Below are positions 13,701 to 28,200 of a stretch of DNA of 64,000 bases, in pieces (within the stretch, counting starts at the first letter, position 1; each line of letters opens with the position of its first letter). The translations under genes and the position numbers were made by a program. Origin of the DNA: Lutjanus erythropterus (lineage: Eukaryota > Chordata > Actinopteri > Lutjaniformes > Lutjanidae); the NCBI GenBank assembly GCA_020091685.1, contig CM034609.1:16628204-16692203 (forward strand), given 5' to 3'. A model generated the notes under the pieces. It made no database searches and was not told the origin of the DNA. It saw nothing but the letters and a program-made list of their open reading frames with translations.

Positions 13701-15356
13701 TGCTTCTGTGTGCTAAAATAAACTGCCAAATCGGACAACATGAGAAATCACACTCAGAAGATTTTACAATATGTGATACTTCCTTCCTTTGACCTTTGCT
13801 AAAGAAAACCTCCAAAAGAAAAAGAAACAAGCTTCTCACTCACATGCTTTGGTCAATACAATACGAAAACTTGTGTAAATGGTGTCAAATCCACTAAAAA
13901 TGCTTCTCCAGTGTCGTTGAGGCTTTGATTCCCCAATAAACAAAATGAAATGATGAAATCGAAGGCAAGGGGTTGCAGTGGATGGAGATGTGGGCTGTTA
14001 TGGGATCGTGACTGGCTAAGAAATACCCTGATTAATAGGATCAACACGCTGGAAACCAGCTGCCTTTCATGCCGCAGAGCTAAAACTGACCTCACCATGC
14101 TCCAGAATCACGATAGTCTCGTAATGCTGAGAACTCCCTCTGCCAGAGGCCCAAATTAGCCACTGCAAAGGAAGGCACCACATCATAAGGTTCATTTACC
14201 TGCATCAGTGCAGCCCAGGTATGGGTTCACACTCTCGTGCAGGCTTCACGTTTCAAATTATTAAAAGAAAATGATTACATGTCAAAAAAAAGACTTTCAG
14301 CTACTGCAAGATCTACCGTCTGTAAGAATCTAACAACAGTGGTTTCAGCTGTGTTTCTGTGTTGCACGTTCCTTTGTTTTTAGAGATGAGTTCTCAGAAG
14401 GTTGTTACCCAGAAGTTCAACCTGGCCCTGAAGCCTAACAGTCTGTGTGTGATTTATGTCAGTGTGGTGGGTTGTAGATCAGGCCGGTCATGCCTATCAC
14501 CTGGACTGTGTTCCCCTCAGCTCTGAGAATCAGCGAGGCAACACCTGGCCCGCTCACTCAACTCCACTGGGGAGAGACACTGAGGATATTGATGCTAACC
14601 AGTGCCCCCACACACTTGTTGGAGGCGCTATGTGTGCATTGTGTGTGTGTGTGGAAGAGTAAATCCATGTGTGTGCTTTTATTTTCAGGTGTGTGTGTGC
14701 GTGCACTTATCACTCTCTCTGCTTTTCATGCAGACTAATCAAAGATGAAGTGTTCACATGTGCACTCAAAACATCTGGTTCTGCGTCGCATGCAGGAACT
14801 TCGCCTTTCTTTCCACTGCTATCACTTACAGGCAGGGAGGGGGAAAAAATGCCCTGCACACACATGTTCACAAAGACACACATGCCATGAATTTTCTTCC
14901 TTTCTTGCCTGAATCTTAAAAAGCAAAATAGATTAAATTCTTTATTGGCGCCCTATGGGTAAATATGATCAACTCAGGTATTAGAGTACGTGTGAGTTGG
15001 GTTCTTATCCACTAAATGATACATTATCGCTCTCTTATTACCTCCAAAGAAATAATTATCCTTAAAGGAATGCAACTTCACAAAAGCCTTGAAAGTTTAC
15101 TAATCCCCTGAGTGAGCAAGTCTGTCTTTCTGTATGCCCTTGTCTAGCAGTGAGGTTGGGCTTAATGAGGCCAGCTTGCCGGTAATTACTGTCATGACTT
15201 TATTATTAGCCTTTTAACACGCAAAGAGTAATCACAGGCTGCATCTCTCCTCGCTGTCCCTCTGTCGTCCCTTCTGTCTTCTGTGTGTTGAACATTTTCT
15301 GGCTCTGTCCAGCTTGATCAGACATTATGTTTTTGGGTTGTCCACAGTTACCTACG

Positions 15357-15925
15357 CCCTATTCTTACGAACACAATATCTCAAAAACGCCTTGAATGAG
15401 TTTCCTCAAAATTGGCACAAATGACCAGTTGGACTTGGACGATGAACAATGAACTTTCTTCCATTTTAGCATTAATGACCACTTGGGCTCAAAGACGAAC
15501 TGATCAACTTAAGCTCACTGTCAGAATAGATCATAAGACTAAGTTCAAGTACAAATCTAAGAACATTTTTTTTTTTTATAAATGAGGCTCCCGATTTCAG
15601 TTGTCGGTTGTCACAGTTCAAGGTCAGCCCAAGGAGACCTCATGACCATCTTATTTTTGTGTACACAATATCTGAAGAACGTCTTTTGGACAAAAGGAAG
15701 AAATTATTAGAATTTGGTGGTGAAAAGTCAAGGTTACTGTGACCTTTGGCCTTAACTCAAGAATTCAAATGCTAATTATGACAAAATGATAGAAATATCT
15801 AATAAGATAAAATTATGTATTCATGGCATTTTATAACCGAAAGGTCAATTTCACTGTGACGTCACAATGTTCTGCTAAAACACTTGACTGGTTGGCGCAG
15901 GCAGACAAGTGTGAGGTGCTAATTC
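15357..15925. repeat. interspersed repeat family C ('acacaatatctcaaaaacgcc' type)
   Basis: Contains the phrases 'cacaatatctcaaaaacgcc', 'gaatttggtggtgaaaagtcaaggt', 'ctcaagaattcaaatgctaattatgacaaaa' (in part) and 'ggcgcaggcagacaagtgtgaggtgctaattctagttt' (in part). I recognise these as a repeat abundant in percomorph introns. It is non-coding and only about 190 bp upstream of the cep112 exon at 16111. The boundaries are approximate. Confidence 0.5.
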
Positions 15926-16110
15926 TAGTTTCCTCAGTTGCAGTCTTCTCATTCAGATTCAGCCTGTGTCTCTCGTCACCTCAAGTGTAACTGTAGATTA
16001 GTGTATATCACTGTGCGTCAGTTGCATATTACGCCGCTCAGATCTTGAGTTGCTTTCCCTTTTTCCTCGTCAGTCAGCCGATGTCACTGACTGTCTCTCC
16101 CTTCCCCCAG

Positions 16111-16200
16111 GCTCTGCAGGAGAAGGTGGAAAGTCTACAGAGGCAGCTGCACTGCTCAGAGAAGAAGCTGCTTAGCAAAGAGCTCGAAACTGAAGAGAAG
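16111..16200 (+). CDS. cep112: cep112 coding exon (fourth from 3' end)
   Basis: Preceded by a strong polypyrimidine tract and acceptor (tctctcccttcccccag) and followed by donor GTAATG. Both ends are phase 0. It encodes 30 residues, ALQEKVESLQRQLHCSEKKL and onward to ...ETEEK: amphipathic coiled coil with leucines and valines at heptad positions. Confidence 0.85.
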
Positions 16201-19200
16201 GTAATGCAGTCACTCTTTTTCCCTCCATCTCGCGCTGTCTCTTTCGAATGCTCGTCAGGCATGTATAAGAGAGGCAGGCTGTCTCACACTCAAACTCATT
16301 TGCTCCTCACCATTACCGTTGCATCACTCTTGCTGCCCAGCGTTAAGTTTTTTCAACCTTCTGCCTTCAGCCTTTTCGTCACACTTCATTTGCTTCTTGC
16401 CACTTCTTATTAATCAAGTGATCCTCTTTTGGGTTCTTGCTGCCCCATCACCTGATGTCCCAGATCCCTCACCCCTCAGTTGCCATCCTTACCAGACCCT
16501 GCAGGGGGCCACAGAAGACAAAAATAATTGATTCCTTTCTGCCCTCCCCTCATCACTCTACCATCTCTTATTCTCCCGTTCAGAGCCAGAGATATGCCCC
16601 CTCGCACATTTCCCAAATTCCTTGAGATTTGGCTTCAAGAGTCAGCGCCTAGGGCCAGGAATGCCACCACCGCCTGTGTTCAGAGGGAAGCCTCTGTGTG
16701 TGCACACACACCCGCGCACACACTCCCCATGGCTCTCCAGAATGCCCTGTAATCAGGCTCTGTTTTGACCTTGACACACAGAGAAGAAAGCACTAATGAC
16801 TACACTCACACAGGAGGCTGTTCTTTGTGTGCTGGTATGTACACCGAAGGCATTCATTCTCTTATGTCCCCTCTGATCCACCCACTGACCCTTGTACACA
16901 CTTCACACACTTGTCACACACCTCACTGTCTAGCCGTCATAAATCTGCAAAAAGGGGTCAGTGGTTTTTAGGAGTCGCTGGTCAATGACCCAGTCCGAGA
17001 GGCGCTGCACGTCGTTTCTTATAACTGAGGAGGAGCTGACCCCTGAACCTGATTTGGGTTCTGTTCTCTTTTTGTGTTTTTTTTTACTTTTCTTTTGTTT
17101 TCTTTAGTGTGATCCATCATCAATTATGCAATCCATTGATTTATGAGTGAAAACATTTCCCAAAGATTGGCCAAATCCTTTGATTTGATGTAATTCTACT
17201 TTCTCAAATTGAAGAGTAATCTCGTAATCAAGTTGTAACCTCTTATAGTCATTAAGCTACTGACACAAAGTAAGAGAGAAGTCAGTGTTTTCATCATACA
17301 CAGCATTAAACCATAAATTGTACGTTAGGTAGATGATGTTGGTTTGATCAAATGTTGGCCCACACATATTCATAAGTTTCATTACATTTGGTTTAAAGGT
17401 CCAGTGTGTAACACAGCCTCACATTGTTTCACTTTTTTCAATGAGGATCTCCCCACCTGCTCTGTACATCAGTGAACTGGCTCACTGTCACTTGTTTGAA
17501 AAATGGCTCGCCCTGACTCCAATTTAGCAAAGTTTTGGTCACTTTTTTCATCAATCCTTTATGTTTCTGTTTCACCTCATCAAAACAGTCAGTGTGGAGG
17601 ATGAGTCACCTTTGTGTAAGATCCTTTTTTATGGGAATATCCTCAAAAAGGATGAGGTTTGGAAGAAACACAGGGAGCTGTGGGAATTTACAAGTATGAA
17701 AACTGTCCTCCAATTATATAGCAACAAGGCTGACTTGAGGAAATTATATTAGTTATGAATAAATAACTCGGATACTTAGTTTACTCATCTGCAGAGGGGA
17801 AATCACAAGCTGTGCTGCTGCACATTGTTATATTATATCTTGTTCAGACTGTCTCATGCTCCATCTGCTCGAGTTCACTCGCTCACTGTATGTTAGGAAG
17901 TGGTGTAAGATTTGCTGGGCTTTATTATCTGAATAACGCAGAAATTAAATATAATATTCATAAATATGTTTTCATTAGTGTATAATCACATGAAAAAATA
18001 ACTGTTTTCTTGACCTTAGAGTCTTTTATATCTACGGAGGGCCTGGGTCCTCTTTCACAACAGCTGCCATTTTTCTACAGCAGCTCAGAACAGACAAACC
18101 GAACACTGACTCTAGATACAACCTTTTGCATTTTGTGTTTCATAGCCACCATAGGTTCTCCTACACTCTTGGAAGCGGAGGGTGAGATGAGGTGCTTGGA
18201 GGCTGCAAGCTCACCACTAGATGCCACTAAATCCTGCACACCAGTCCTTTAAAAACTATAAGACTTCAAACCTCGTTTCTATAGATGGTATTTATTTATG
18301 CTTTTATTTAGCATGTTAACTCGAAACCCACTTATTGCTTTTGGTCTACCAAGCTTAGTCTTGTATGGTTGACATTTTGCAGTACTGGCACCAGTAAGAA
18401 ACACAGATTTTGATACTGATACCAAAAATGCTGCTTTCTGGTATACAATTTGCAACATAATGATTTAAATCAGGCAATATGTTGAAGCAAAGAATGAGTA
18501 AACAAGACTGGGAAACTGACTAAGCATTTGGTACCAATTTTAGGTACTCAAGTTCTTGATTCTCTGCCACAAACACATTTCACTAATTTATCACAGATTG
18601 TTTTGCTATGTCAAAGTTGGCAATGAAGACACAAACAGGAAGTGTGCCACAGTTGAATAAGAATGAAAGAATCTTAGCGCATAAGCCAACTCAGATAGGA
18701 CAGCTGAGGCAGGAAGGATGACATCTGAAGTACATGGTTACATTTCAACATAAAGCACATCTTCATCAGAGGAAGAGGAGGCAGTAGACACTGCCTGCAC
18801 CCAGCTAATAGCTGTCTCTCATAGGACGGACAGCTTCGAGCCAAACATTATAGACAAATGTATAGAATAAAATCTTAAAATCCTCATTTAGTCCATGTGG
18901 TTCAGTTGGTGCATTAGTTTTTCCTAGGTTTTTCCTAAATTCAATGAATAAATCGCTCACATCGTAGGGCCTATTTTTTTAAAATATATTTTGACTTATA
19001 TAATCAACAAATTAAATTTTTTTTGTTTTTCTGGTTCATGTCAGATTTGTCATGCCTAAACCATGTACATGCGACAGGAGTAGCCCCTCTTTTAGGTACA
19101 AGCTCCTCATTTTGTCCTGTCTGGTCCGACTCCTGTTCTGAATGACCCCATTCTTTGTCACATTCACTCTCCTCTGTGTTTGTTTGCATTGTTCATGCAA

Positions 19201-22200
19201 ATGTCCTGCCTGCATCCATGGCGTGAGGAAGTTAGGAAAATGTCACCCAAATGACAAAAAGTATTGCTGTAAAGAGTGTGATTTCTAACACGACTAAATA
19301 AATGATTGAGCATAATATGACACTGTAGACGTTTTTCTCTTGTCACACGATATGTATGTCTCAGTCTTCAAAGTTGCTCAGTACACGACTGAGGTGCTCT
19401 TTTTCTTTCCTGTTGGAATTTGTTGTTTGCAGTGATAGATTGTTGTGCGTGTGATAGAATGTTGTTTTGGTAGTAACTCTATGCAGTGATTTTTAAAAAA
19501 ATTGTAGATGTTTTAACTCTCTCCACCATCGTCCTTCTCCTGTCTCTGCACTTTCTCTTATTGTCACTGTCACTTGGTTGAGACCAGCAGGTTTACAGTG
19601 TCTCCCTCTGAACTACACACATATATGTGTGTGTACAGAAGGTGTGTGTGGCTACCCCTTTCTTTTGCCAACAAATTGCAGGAGAATCACCCCTCTACTG
19701 TATGTTTTTCATTGGTTTGTGTGTGACTGTTTGCATTAGTGTACATTGATGGTTCCTAGACAGTGTGCTGAGGCACGCTGTTGTGTCATGAGGGAACTCC
19801 AGGTGGCGTGCCTTGGGATTCTCGAACAACCATACGTTATTATTGCAGTATATAACTCCATCATTGCTTTATAACAGTAACTTCATAAATCAATATTAAA
19901 GATGTCAAAATCCTATTTATACATTTAAAGACATTTTAAAGCCTTGAAAGCCTATGAAAGATTTTCATAATCTGAATTTCATATCCCGATTATAGTGTCC
20001 ATAATTATCCCGGTTATCAATATTATCGCAGTGTTGTTAGAATGTGCTGAAAATGTTCAGAAAGTACTGACTGCCAAAATCTGTTCACCAAGTTTCATAT
20101 TGAAAGACGCAACTAAAATTAGCAGCACCATGTACTTTTTGTTTGTTTAAAATATTAACATTGCCAATGCAATTTATGAAAACCATATCAAATGTACATT
20201 GATGTAATAATTAATATAAATGCATATCCTGCAAACCCTGATCAGGTTTCTCAAAGCACTCTAATAAAAATCAAAATATGACTACAATTCAGACTCAGTC
20301 CTCTTAGAAGGCTTGAGAATCTCTAGAGGACTGTCACTTCCTGTCGTCCACCATGTTTTCATGGACACAAAACAAACCTATTTTTCATGCTGCACTTGCG
20401 TCTAGAAGACTGTTGCCTACTTTGGTTGATGCTGGACTGTATTTAACACATGCGTTTTCAAAGTACGGTAATAAAAAATGGTTTCAGTGCTAATTCAAAT
20501 TATAAACAGTAACACTAACTGTCAGGAGTTTGATTGTAGTTTGTTCGACAGTGGTTTCATCCATATGTACATCTGCATTGTTGTGTGCACACACCGGTTA
20601 ATGCACGCATTGTTCTTTGCGTAGGATAATAAACCTCCACTCTCACTCTCCTCACACTGATATTGCCCTAGTTTATCTGCCAAGACTTGTCTTTGTAATC
20701 TGATCCCTCACATGCAAAAACAGCCTTTCTGCCCAGACTTCACACAGATGTTGCTTGCCTTACACTCGCAGGGCCCTCGCAGGCTCCCCAACTCTAAAAT
20801 GGCGGATCAGCAGCTCGCTGTGTGGTTCAATTCTCCTTGAAGAGAGGAGCAGAATGTTGAAGAGTACAGCTCTTTGTATAAATACATAATGATACAGTGG
20901 GCACGGTGAACTGTACAAGTTTCAGAGATGTGTTCTCCTGCATCATGGGAGCTCGGTAAAATAAAAAATAAATCATTTCTGTAGTTGTTTTCAGTATTGA
21001 TGCAGAGGAGTTGAACTTAAGTTCTGTAGGCTCAGTCGTTTTCCTGTGTGCTGTTTTTGTTGAGGCACATTACATCAGCAGCTACCAATCCAGCATAGTT
21101 CTAACAACTTCACTAAGATCTGTAGCCACTTCTAATCTCCTCCTGCCTTCTTCCTCTTTTTTCCACGCTTGTGAAGCGGTTTCTTTTTTCCCTCTTGCAG
21201 CAAAGCGTTTTTGAATTCAAATCGCTCCTTGGTGAACTCTCTGAGTGCCAACTCAGTGGATGTGGAGGTGCAAACTTTGTGAGTGGCGTCATTTTTGATA
21301 TACCCCCTTGTTCCTGACAAGGTTTTTGTCACTTTGGAACAAGGGGGTATATCAAAAATGTCTTTCCAGCAGCTACTCACCCCCCCAACCCGTCTCACGC
21401 AAGCCTGTACGCACACACACCCTAACTTCATTAGCATACATCAAGCTTCCCAACGATGTGACAAACTTCATTTGAACGTTGAAAGTGTTGAGGGCTTGTT
21501 CCTTTCTGCTGGCAGCTGTCAAAAACCACGCCATGTGACAGTACCAAACGCAAGGGAAAGTCAAAACCACAATCTAAAGACTATATATAGATGAAATGTT
21601 GTCATTTTAAGATGACTGGGAGGGGAAAACGACTGCCGCTCCTTGCAGTCTTCAAAACTAGAGAATCACACTTCATCAGGAACAAACAAAGTCTCTTTTT
21701 AAAAAGAGCTGCGGAGATGAAACCCGATTTTTTTTTTTCTCCACAAAGTCAAAGTCCCTTTTCATTGCTTTGGGAAACGGTGGCACACTTTTTTCCCCTG
21801 TGTTTCCCTTCCTCTCCTCTCCTTTCCTTCTCATTCTCATCTGGAGTCCGTCAGTGACCGAAACCTCCTGGAAGGTTTGATCAACAGTATTGTTCAAAGG
21901 CAGCCGACATCTGTCCTAATGGTGAGGAGGCTTCTTTTTTTTTTTCCGAGACGCCGTCACATGCCTCCTGCCACCTGTCAGAAAAACAAACATGCCTTTG
22001 CTGTAAAAAGATGTTGAAAGAGGAGAAAAATGTTTGCGTGAAGAAAAATGGAGATGTGAGAGGAGGGACCTCGGAAGAGGCGAGAGGATGCAAAGCTGAA
22101 GGAATAATGTCTCAGCCAGACATCTTTGGGGAGTTTGAGAGATGCTCCTGTTTTGAATTTTAACACCACTGAAAGAGAGTGAAGCCAGAAATTTGAATTG

Positions 22201-25200
22201 GTACTTATTTCTGTATCTGTTAGACCAGCATACGTTTCCACAACAGAGATGGTGTTATAAAAAAAAAAAAGGCTGCTGCTTCCACCCACACACGTTGCAT
22301 AGTAAACTATGGCTATGCTTTAGTTAGACATGCTGTGGAAAGATGTGTTTGCAAACGCTTTGGTCTGCTACTGTACAGCAGGAGCATATGCATTCAGGTT
22401 AATGGAGACATACAGCATATATTTATGCAAATAAGCTTTTTCTATGATTAAAAACAACACAATTTTTACAATACAACCATAAAATATTATGAAAAATGTT
22501 GTTATCAGTGTTGTGCATGAACGGGCTAAAACACAGCATTCATCAAACATGGTCATGTTTTTGGTGTACTGTGACTGAACATATCTGTTTGCAACTAATG
22601 AATGTGAACAATGTTTACATTCACAAAAGTGAACAATGCTCACTCACTGTTTTATGGCACCCGGCATGCCAGTGTCATGTCCCAAGTGGCATTCAAACTG
22701 GTTACTGTACACATGCACATGTTCACACAATGCCCTGGAATAAGCCTATCTATTGGTGCTTTTCCATTGGCACTTTTGGCCGTGCTGAATCAAACCGTGC
22801 CACACATTACCACTTTTTATACCCCAAGCTGTGATTTGCACGCTTCTATGGAGTTGGACCACACTCCACTGGATGTCTCACAGACTGCAGCTGATTTCAT
22901 GATAAAAAACATTTAAATTACGAAATAATGTGGACTTTGTGAAGAATTGGTGCCAGTGGTTATCCACTTTTTTACTGCTGCTCAACTTGAGCTAAGTAAG
23001 CTTGTCATCAGCTGGGCTGATGCACCGAGTCAAACTGAGTCAAGCCAGGCCAGCAGATGTGATTGGAAAAAGGGGTATATCTTATTCAGCGGCACTTTGT
23101 TCACCTAAACAGAAGCAATTGTGGTCTGCCTCTGTCACCAGATTCATCACACATTCACAAACACTTCACTGGCAATTTTCAAGTGGCATCTCATATCTAC
23201 TGCAGGGAACATGACTGTATGAGAGAGCACGACATTACAGCCACTCACAACAAAATAACACAACAAATACCACTTTGAATTGGTTGCCTCTGTTGAAGAA
23301 TGAACATGAACTAGTGGATAGATTGCGAGGACGTGAACTAGTTCATTTGAATCTGTGTGAACTGAACTTTGAGCTTGCTCTTGTGAAGTGTGAACTTGCA
23401 CAACATCGTTTATTATGATTTTCTGTCTTACACTAACGGCCACACCAGCCATTCAGTGCAGTGAACCACAAAGTCATTAGGACAGATGCCAGATACAAAA
23501 CCGTATTGTATCACATAATAACATTAGTTCTAGTTCGGGCTTCCCTCTGTCGTCGTTACTAAAGCAAACAGTCGTGGCTTGTCTAGTTCGATCAGCCTGC
23601 CGACCGTATTTACAGTATCCAGCCATCCCCACTGCTCTCTGTGAGTCCTGGTGAATGCGCTGTTGTAGCCTTGCCCATTCTAATGTATGGAAAGGAAAAT
23701 GGAGACAGCATTGCCACAAAGGAGCTTGTAATTTAGGCAGAGCGGATCTCTCATTGCTGTGGTGACGGCACCATACATGAACCAAGAATGCAAAACTAAA
23801 GGAGCGTGGCTTTTGAAGAATCTAGACTTATATTCAGAGTGGTTGGTAAGGGATGTGTTTATTCAACCATTGTTTATTGCTTTGGTCTGAGGTAGTGGAG
23901 TGTGTTTTGTCTTGGCTTGCCATTTTGTTATGACTACAGAAGCTGCTATAGATAGATAGACTTTTTTTGAAAACCTGCACTCCCGTAGCTTCAGCTGATT
24001 TTTTAACTCCTGGACATTCAAATTAAAGCTTCTGCAACCCGTCACTCTCAAATTATCCTCAACTTCGTTCTCACACAGAGAGAAAAAGACATATTTCTGT
24101 AAACTGACGGGCTCTCGACCCAATATTATTGTCCCGACACTTTAAAATGAATAGGGCAGAAGGAGCCTGAAAAATTTGGCAAAGTTGCGGCAGACTAATC
24201 TACTGCACACTGTGCCGAGACAAAGTGAGCTGCTTCATGTTGGGATCATTTATGCTGGAGGTTGCTTTGAAGTGCTTCCCAATCCCTTTCATTGTGCCCA
24301 GGAAGATTAATTAGCCAAAGCCAGAACAATCAGTTAAATCCACAACAGGAAAATTATTTTAGGAAAACCAATCTTCCCCCCCCCCCCCCCCTCACCTCAC
24401 CTCATTCACGCTCCCTTCACTTGAAAGACCGGACTGATGAGGAGAGGAGAGGTGGGGGAGCGCAGGCTATTCTTAATGTTAGCTGGACTTTGGCTCTGTC
24501 AAAGACATTATGGTGGGCTGAAATGCTCAGACTCTCCCCTGGTTACACCTTGAAATATGTGGGTGAAAACTGTTGCTTTTCACAGCCCCCGTCGATTCCT
24601 CGAGCTCTGTTAAACTATTCATCAAGCTCCAGATTAATTGATTCAGCAACTCTTTTCTGAATGCTGTAAATGCTTTTACAGTACTGTAAAAGCGCTGTGT
24701 TTGTGCATGTGTGTGTGTCTGTATATGTGTGTGTGTCCATTCATGTGTGTTTGTGGGTAAAAAGGGGGGGTTGCGCTAACCAAACCCTTTTCAACTTCTA
24801 TAATCAGACTCTGGTTTAGTGGAGTGTAATTTAGCCCCAGACAGACTTCCTCCAGTCCTCCCCAGTGGAGCTAGCTAGCTAGCAAGCTATCGAGCTGCTG
24901 CTGCTGCTGCGTTTGATGTGTTCTGCCCTCCACCGTGGCCCTGTCCTCTTCCAAACCCAGCTGTGTAACAGGCCCATAACTGCATTGTTAGATCTAGTTG
25001 TAGTCATCAGCAGCCAGTAGGGGGTGTTGTGCAGAGCGAGTCATGCCAGTCTGCGGACCCCCTGTGGAGATGTGAAGGAGCTGTGACGAGCGAGGGAATA
25101 CTCTGAGCCATGAATAAAGAGGGGATACCCACTGTCTGTGTGTCAGTGTGTGTGTGTCTCCTCCAAGGGAGCTGTTCACTTAGAGCGCCGTGTCTGTAAG

Positions 25201-28200
25201 TGCATGTGTGTGAGTGTGAGTGTGTATGTGAATGGATAGTGAAAGCACTTATTCAGCAATGATTAATATTAAATTACTCGATATTGAGCTTTTTCTCTTG
25301 TTGAACAGTCTTTAGTCTGTAAACCAGATAATTCAACAAATGATATGAATTCAAATGAAGATCACATAATATAGGCTTTACTGTCTGAGCAAATGTATTT
25401 GTATTAATTTAATGGTTAAATAACTAATGTCTCATATGGATGCATGATGTTTGGTGGGGTTAAATTAGCGTATGAAGATATCCAGACTGAAACATCATGA
25501 TGGACAGTGATATTGTTGCAGGTTCTAAAGGGTCCTTGACTTGTCACCACATAAATAAGTTGTGTTTAAAAAGAAAATAATGAACACAACATGGAGGCAT
25601 AGTGCAATGAAGAGCAGCGACAGCTTCTTTTTATTTTCCCTCCCACACGTTGAAAACGGAACTTAAGAAACAAAATTTGTGGCAACTCTGCAGGAGGACG
25701 CAACCTCAAATACTGAAGGCTTTTAAATCACAATGTTACGATGGCATTGTCCATCGGCTCAACCCTTGCTTGGTCATGACTTTCAGATTGCTGTACTGTT
25801 CACACTACACAACTTTTTGTCTTGTATTCATGGGGCTTGAATTCGTTGTGCTTTGCACACTGCATGACTGGTCAGTAATGGGGCAACACTTTTCAAGATC
25901 TTTTAGTTAAGGAACTACGAATCTGTCTCATCTCCAAACTACATTTTGTCATGAAAACACACATTAAACGAGACATTATAATTACTACTGATGCATCAGT
26001 GTGCATCATGTTTATGTTCTAGCTGCTGGAGGTGGAGCTAGTTTGAATTACTTTATAGCTACTAATACTACTACTTTGGAACTACTAAGCTATCTGTCTT
26101 TTCTGGCTACTGCTCCAGTGCTCTTTCGTCTTTCCTTCTCTGTCTCAACTTGTCCTCCCTCAGTCCATGTCTGCTCTCATTGGCTGTAGCTGTCTTGCAT
26201 GCCTCCCCAAGCCGTCCCCAACACGACCAGATATTAATCCTGCTTGATATCTTTCTGGTGTCTTGGACGTATTGGTAAGCTCTCTGCAAGCTCTCAGACC
26301 GCATCTTTGAACAGTTGACATGTAGTGATCCTCGCTCAGGGGGGCAAGTGCCAGTTTTCCTCTGATCTGGGGACTTTGTCAGCAAGTGGAAAATCAGGGC
26401 TAAAATCCTGTAATGTGGACGTGGCTCAAGTTAACAGACACTGTTTGGTTGTCCTGCCTCTGTCCTGTCAGGTGACTGTGGTGCGTCAGGAGTATGAGGA
26501 GAAGATCAAAGGTTTGATACCAGCAGAGCTCCGGCAGGAACTGGAGGACACCATTACCTCTCTGAAAGCTCAGGTGAGAACTGACTGTTTGCCAGACACA
26601 GATCAGATACCGGCAGTACTAGAGTAAACACGCTGACATATTAACTCTGGTGGCTTTAGTTTCAAGCATGTTAAAAATTGTCTGAGTGCTTATATGTTCT
26701 CACTTCCTACTTAAAAGATATTCCTCCTGTCTTTTTTCTTTCATCAATTCTTATTCTTATTTTACAACACTGTCCATTTACTGTGTATACCACATACACA
26801 TATTTATCAAATGTCTCTCTTTATTTTCATGTTCTTTCTTGTTAAATTATGTTTAAAAACCAGCAGACAGAGGCAACCCTCTAACTCTAGATTCATTATG
26901 TATAAGCCTGCGTTCAGACTGACAGTAATCTGCACAGTCCCCTCATTCATTTGAATGTAGCCAGTCCATCGGCCAGTGGAGGTGCCAACATAGGGGGCTC
27001 CAGCAAGATAATGTGTGGTCTGACAAATGCAACATGATGTCATCTGACAAGGACATGCATTGTCCAGTCAAATACATGTAAGCACACATTACTGGTGGAT
27101 GACTTTGTAACAGTGTATTTCTCCTCACATTGTTTGTGACCAAAGATAAAATAGTCATTGCCGTGATGATAAAGACTTGTAAAATCATGTCTGTAGGTAT
27201 TATTAGCCGCTGTGCAGTTTTTGAGGGTATGATAAGCCTTTTAACACATTAATCTGTTACTCCAACCCGACTACCTGGAATATATCCCATCGTCTCACCG
27301 GTACCACCAGCGCCGTCTCTAGCTTTTCAGGGCCTTATGCAAAAAGGTGCTCTGGGTCCACTATTTGTGAAACTAGGGAGATTCCAAACCCTCTGAGGTG
27401 GTCCGGGGCATGCAATTAACATTTAACAACATCTATCTGGTGTACTTAAAAATGAGAGGAGGCGAGATCCATGAAAAACATATTTCTTCTCTCAATTTCT
27501 TCAAATCAAACATCTGAAGTTGAAACCAGTAATATGTACTCATGGATGCTACATTTTCCTTAAAATGTTTATTTTTAAATGCTAGGAACAACTTTGTAAT
27601 AAAAGTACTTAATAAAAATATCACAACTAGCTGCTAGTATTATTGCATATTGTGTTAACGTGAGTAACATAGTAATGTGACATGTGACTGTGAAGTTTAC
27701 CGACTCATCTCTGGACATCGACAACCTTTCTTTGAGTACCAGTGGAAATACTGATTTTTGGATCGGCTATTAAACTCAGATTATCTCTGCATTACACTGC
27801 TGGGGGTCCATATGCAACTGCATAGTCCACATGTAGCAAGAAACAGCCCTAGATCCAACAGCACATCCCCACCAACACGGCCCCCTGCACTCTTTTAATG
27901 CAGGGCTGTTTTCAATCTGAATCTGCTCTAAGGTCCTGTTCAGACTGCCAGCCCAACTATCAGAAACATAATCCTGATGAACATGCAAGTAAGAATTATT
28001 TGTTAGATCGCATCAGTGATGGCTCTAGTGTGGTTTAGTGGTGTAGCACTCAATCAAAGTCATAGCTGACGCACTGGGCCCTGTCAGTCCTCTTTATAAA
28101 CCTAAATCTCTCCTGCTCTCTCCATCAGATCACACAATCACTCCTTGCTTATCTACATTCATATAGCCTCTTATTTACTCAGTGGATCCATTTTAACACT

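Larger units (their letters stand above)
1..16110. other. cep112: upstream cep112 intron (left end of window)
   Basis: No convincing exon was found on either strand in this stretch. Open frames here are short, low-complexity (for example CA-repeat-encoded Thr/His runs near 4.1-4.7 kb) or lie inside repeats. Since the first recognisable cep112 exon begins at 16111 in the middle of the protein, this DNA is most simply a long intron of that gene. It holds a hAT-type element, a second inverted-repeat element, three short DNA-element copies and several CA/TG tracts, listed separately. The remainder, including the AG-rich stretch near 540-800 and the pyrimidine-rich stretches near 9.9-10.0 and 10.9-11.15 kb, shows nothing I can name. 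Confidence 0.55.
16201..26471. other. cep112: cep112 intron, about 10.3 kb
   Basis: Apart from repeat family D (17.4-18.25 kb), the candidate cassette exon and hairpin (21.2-21.36 kb) and a C-homopolymer (24376-24391), I see no further exon or RNA gene. Frames here are short and lack splice context or protein-like composition. There is a hAT-like fragment around 19760-19830 ('gaggcacgctgttgtgtcatgagg' in part) without clear ends. Confidence 0.7.
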
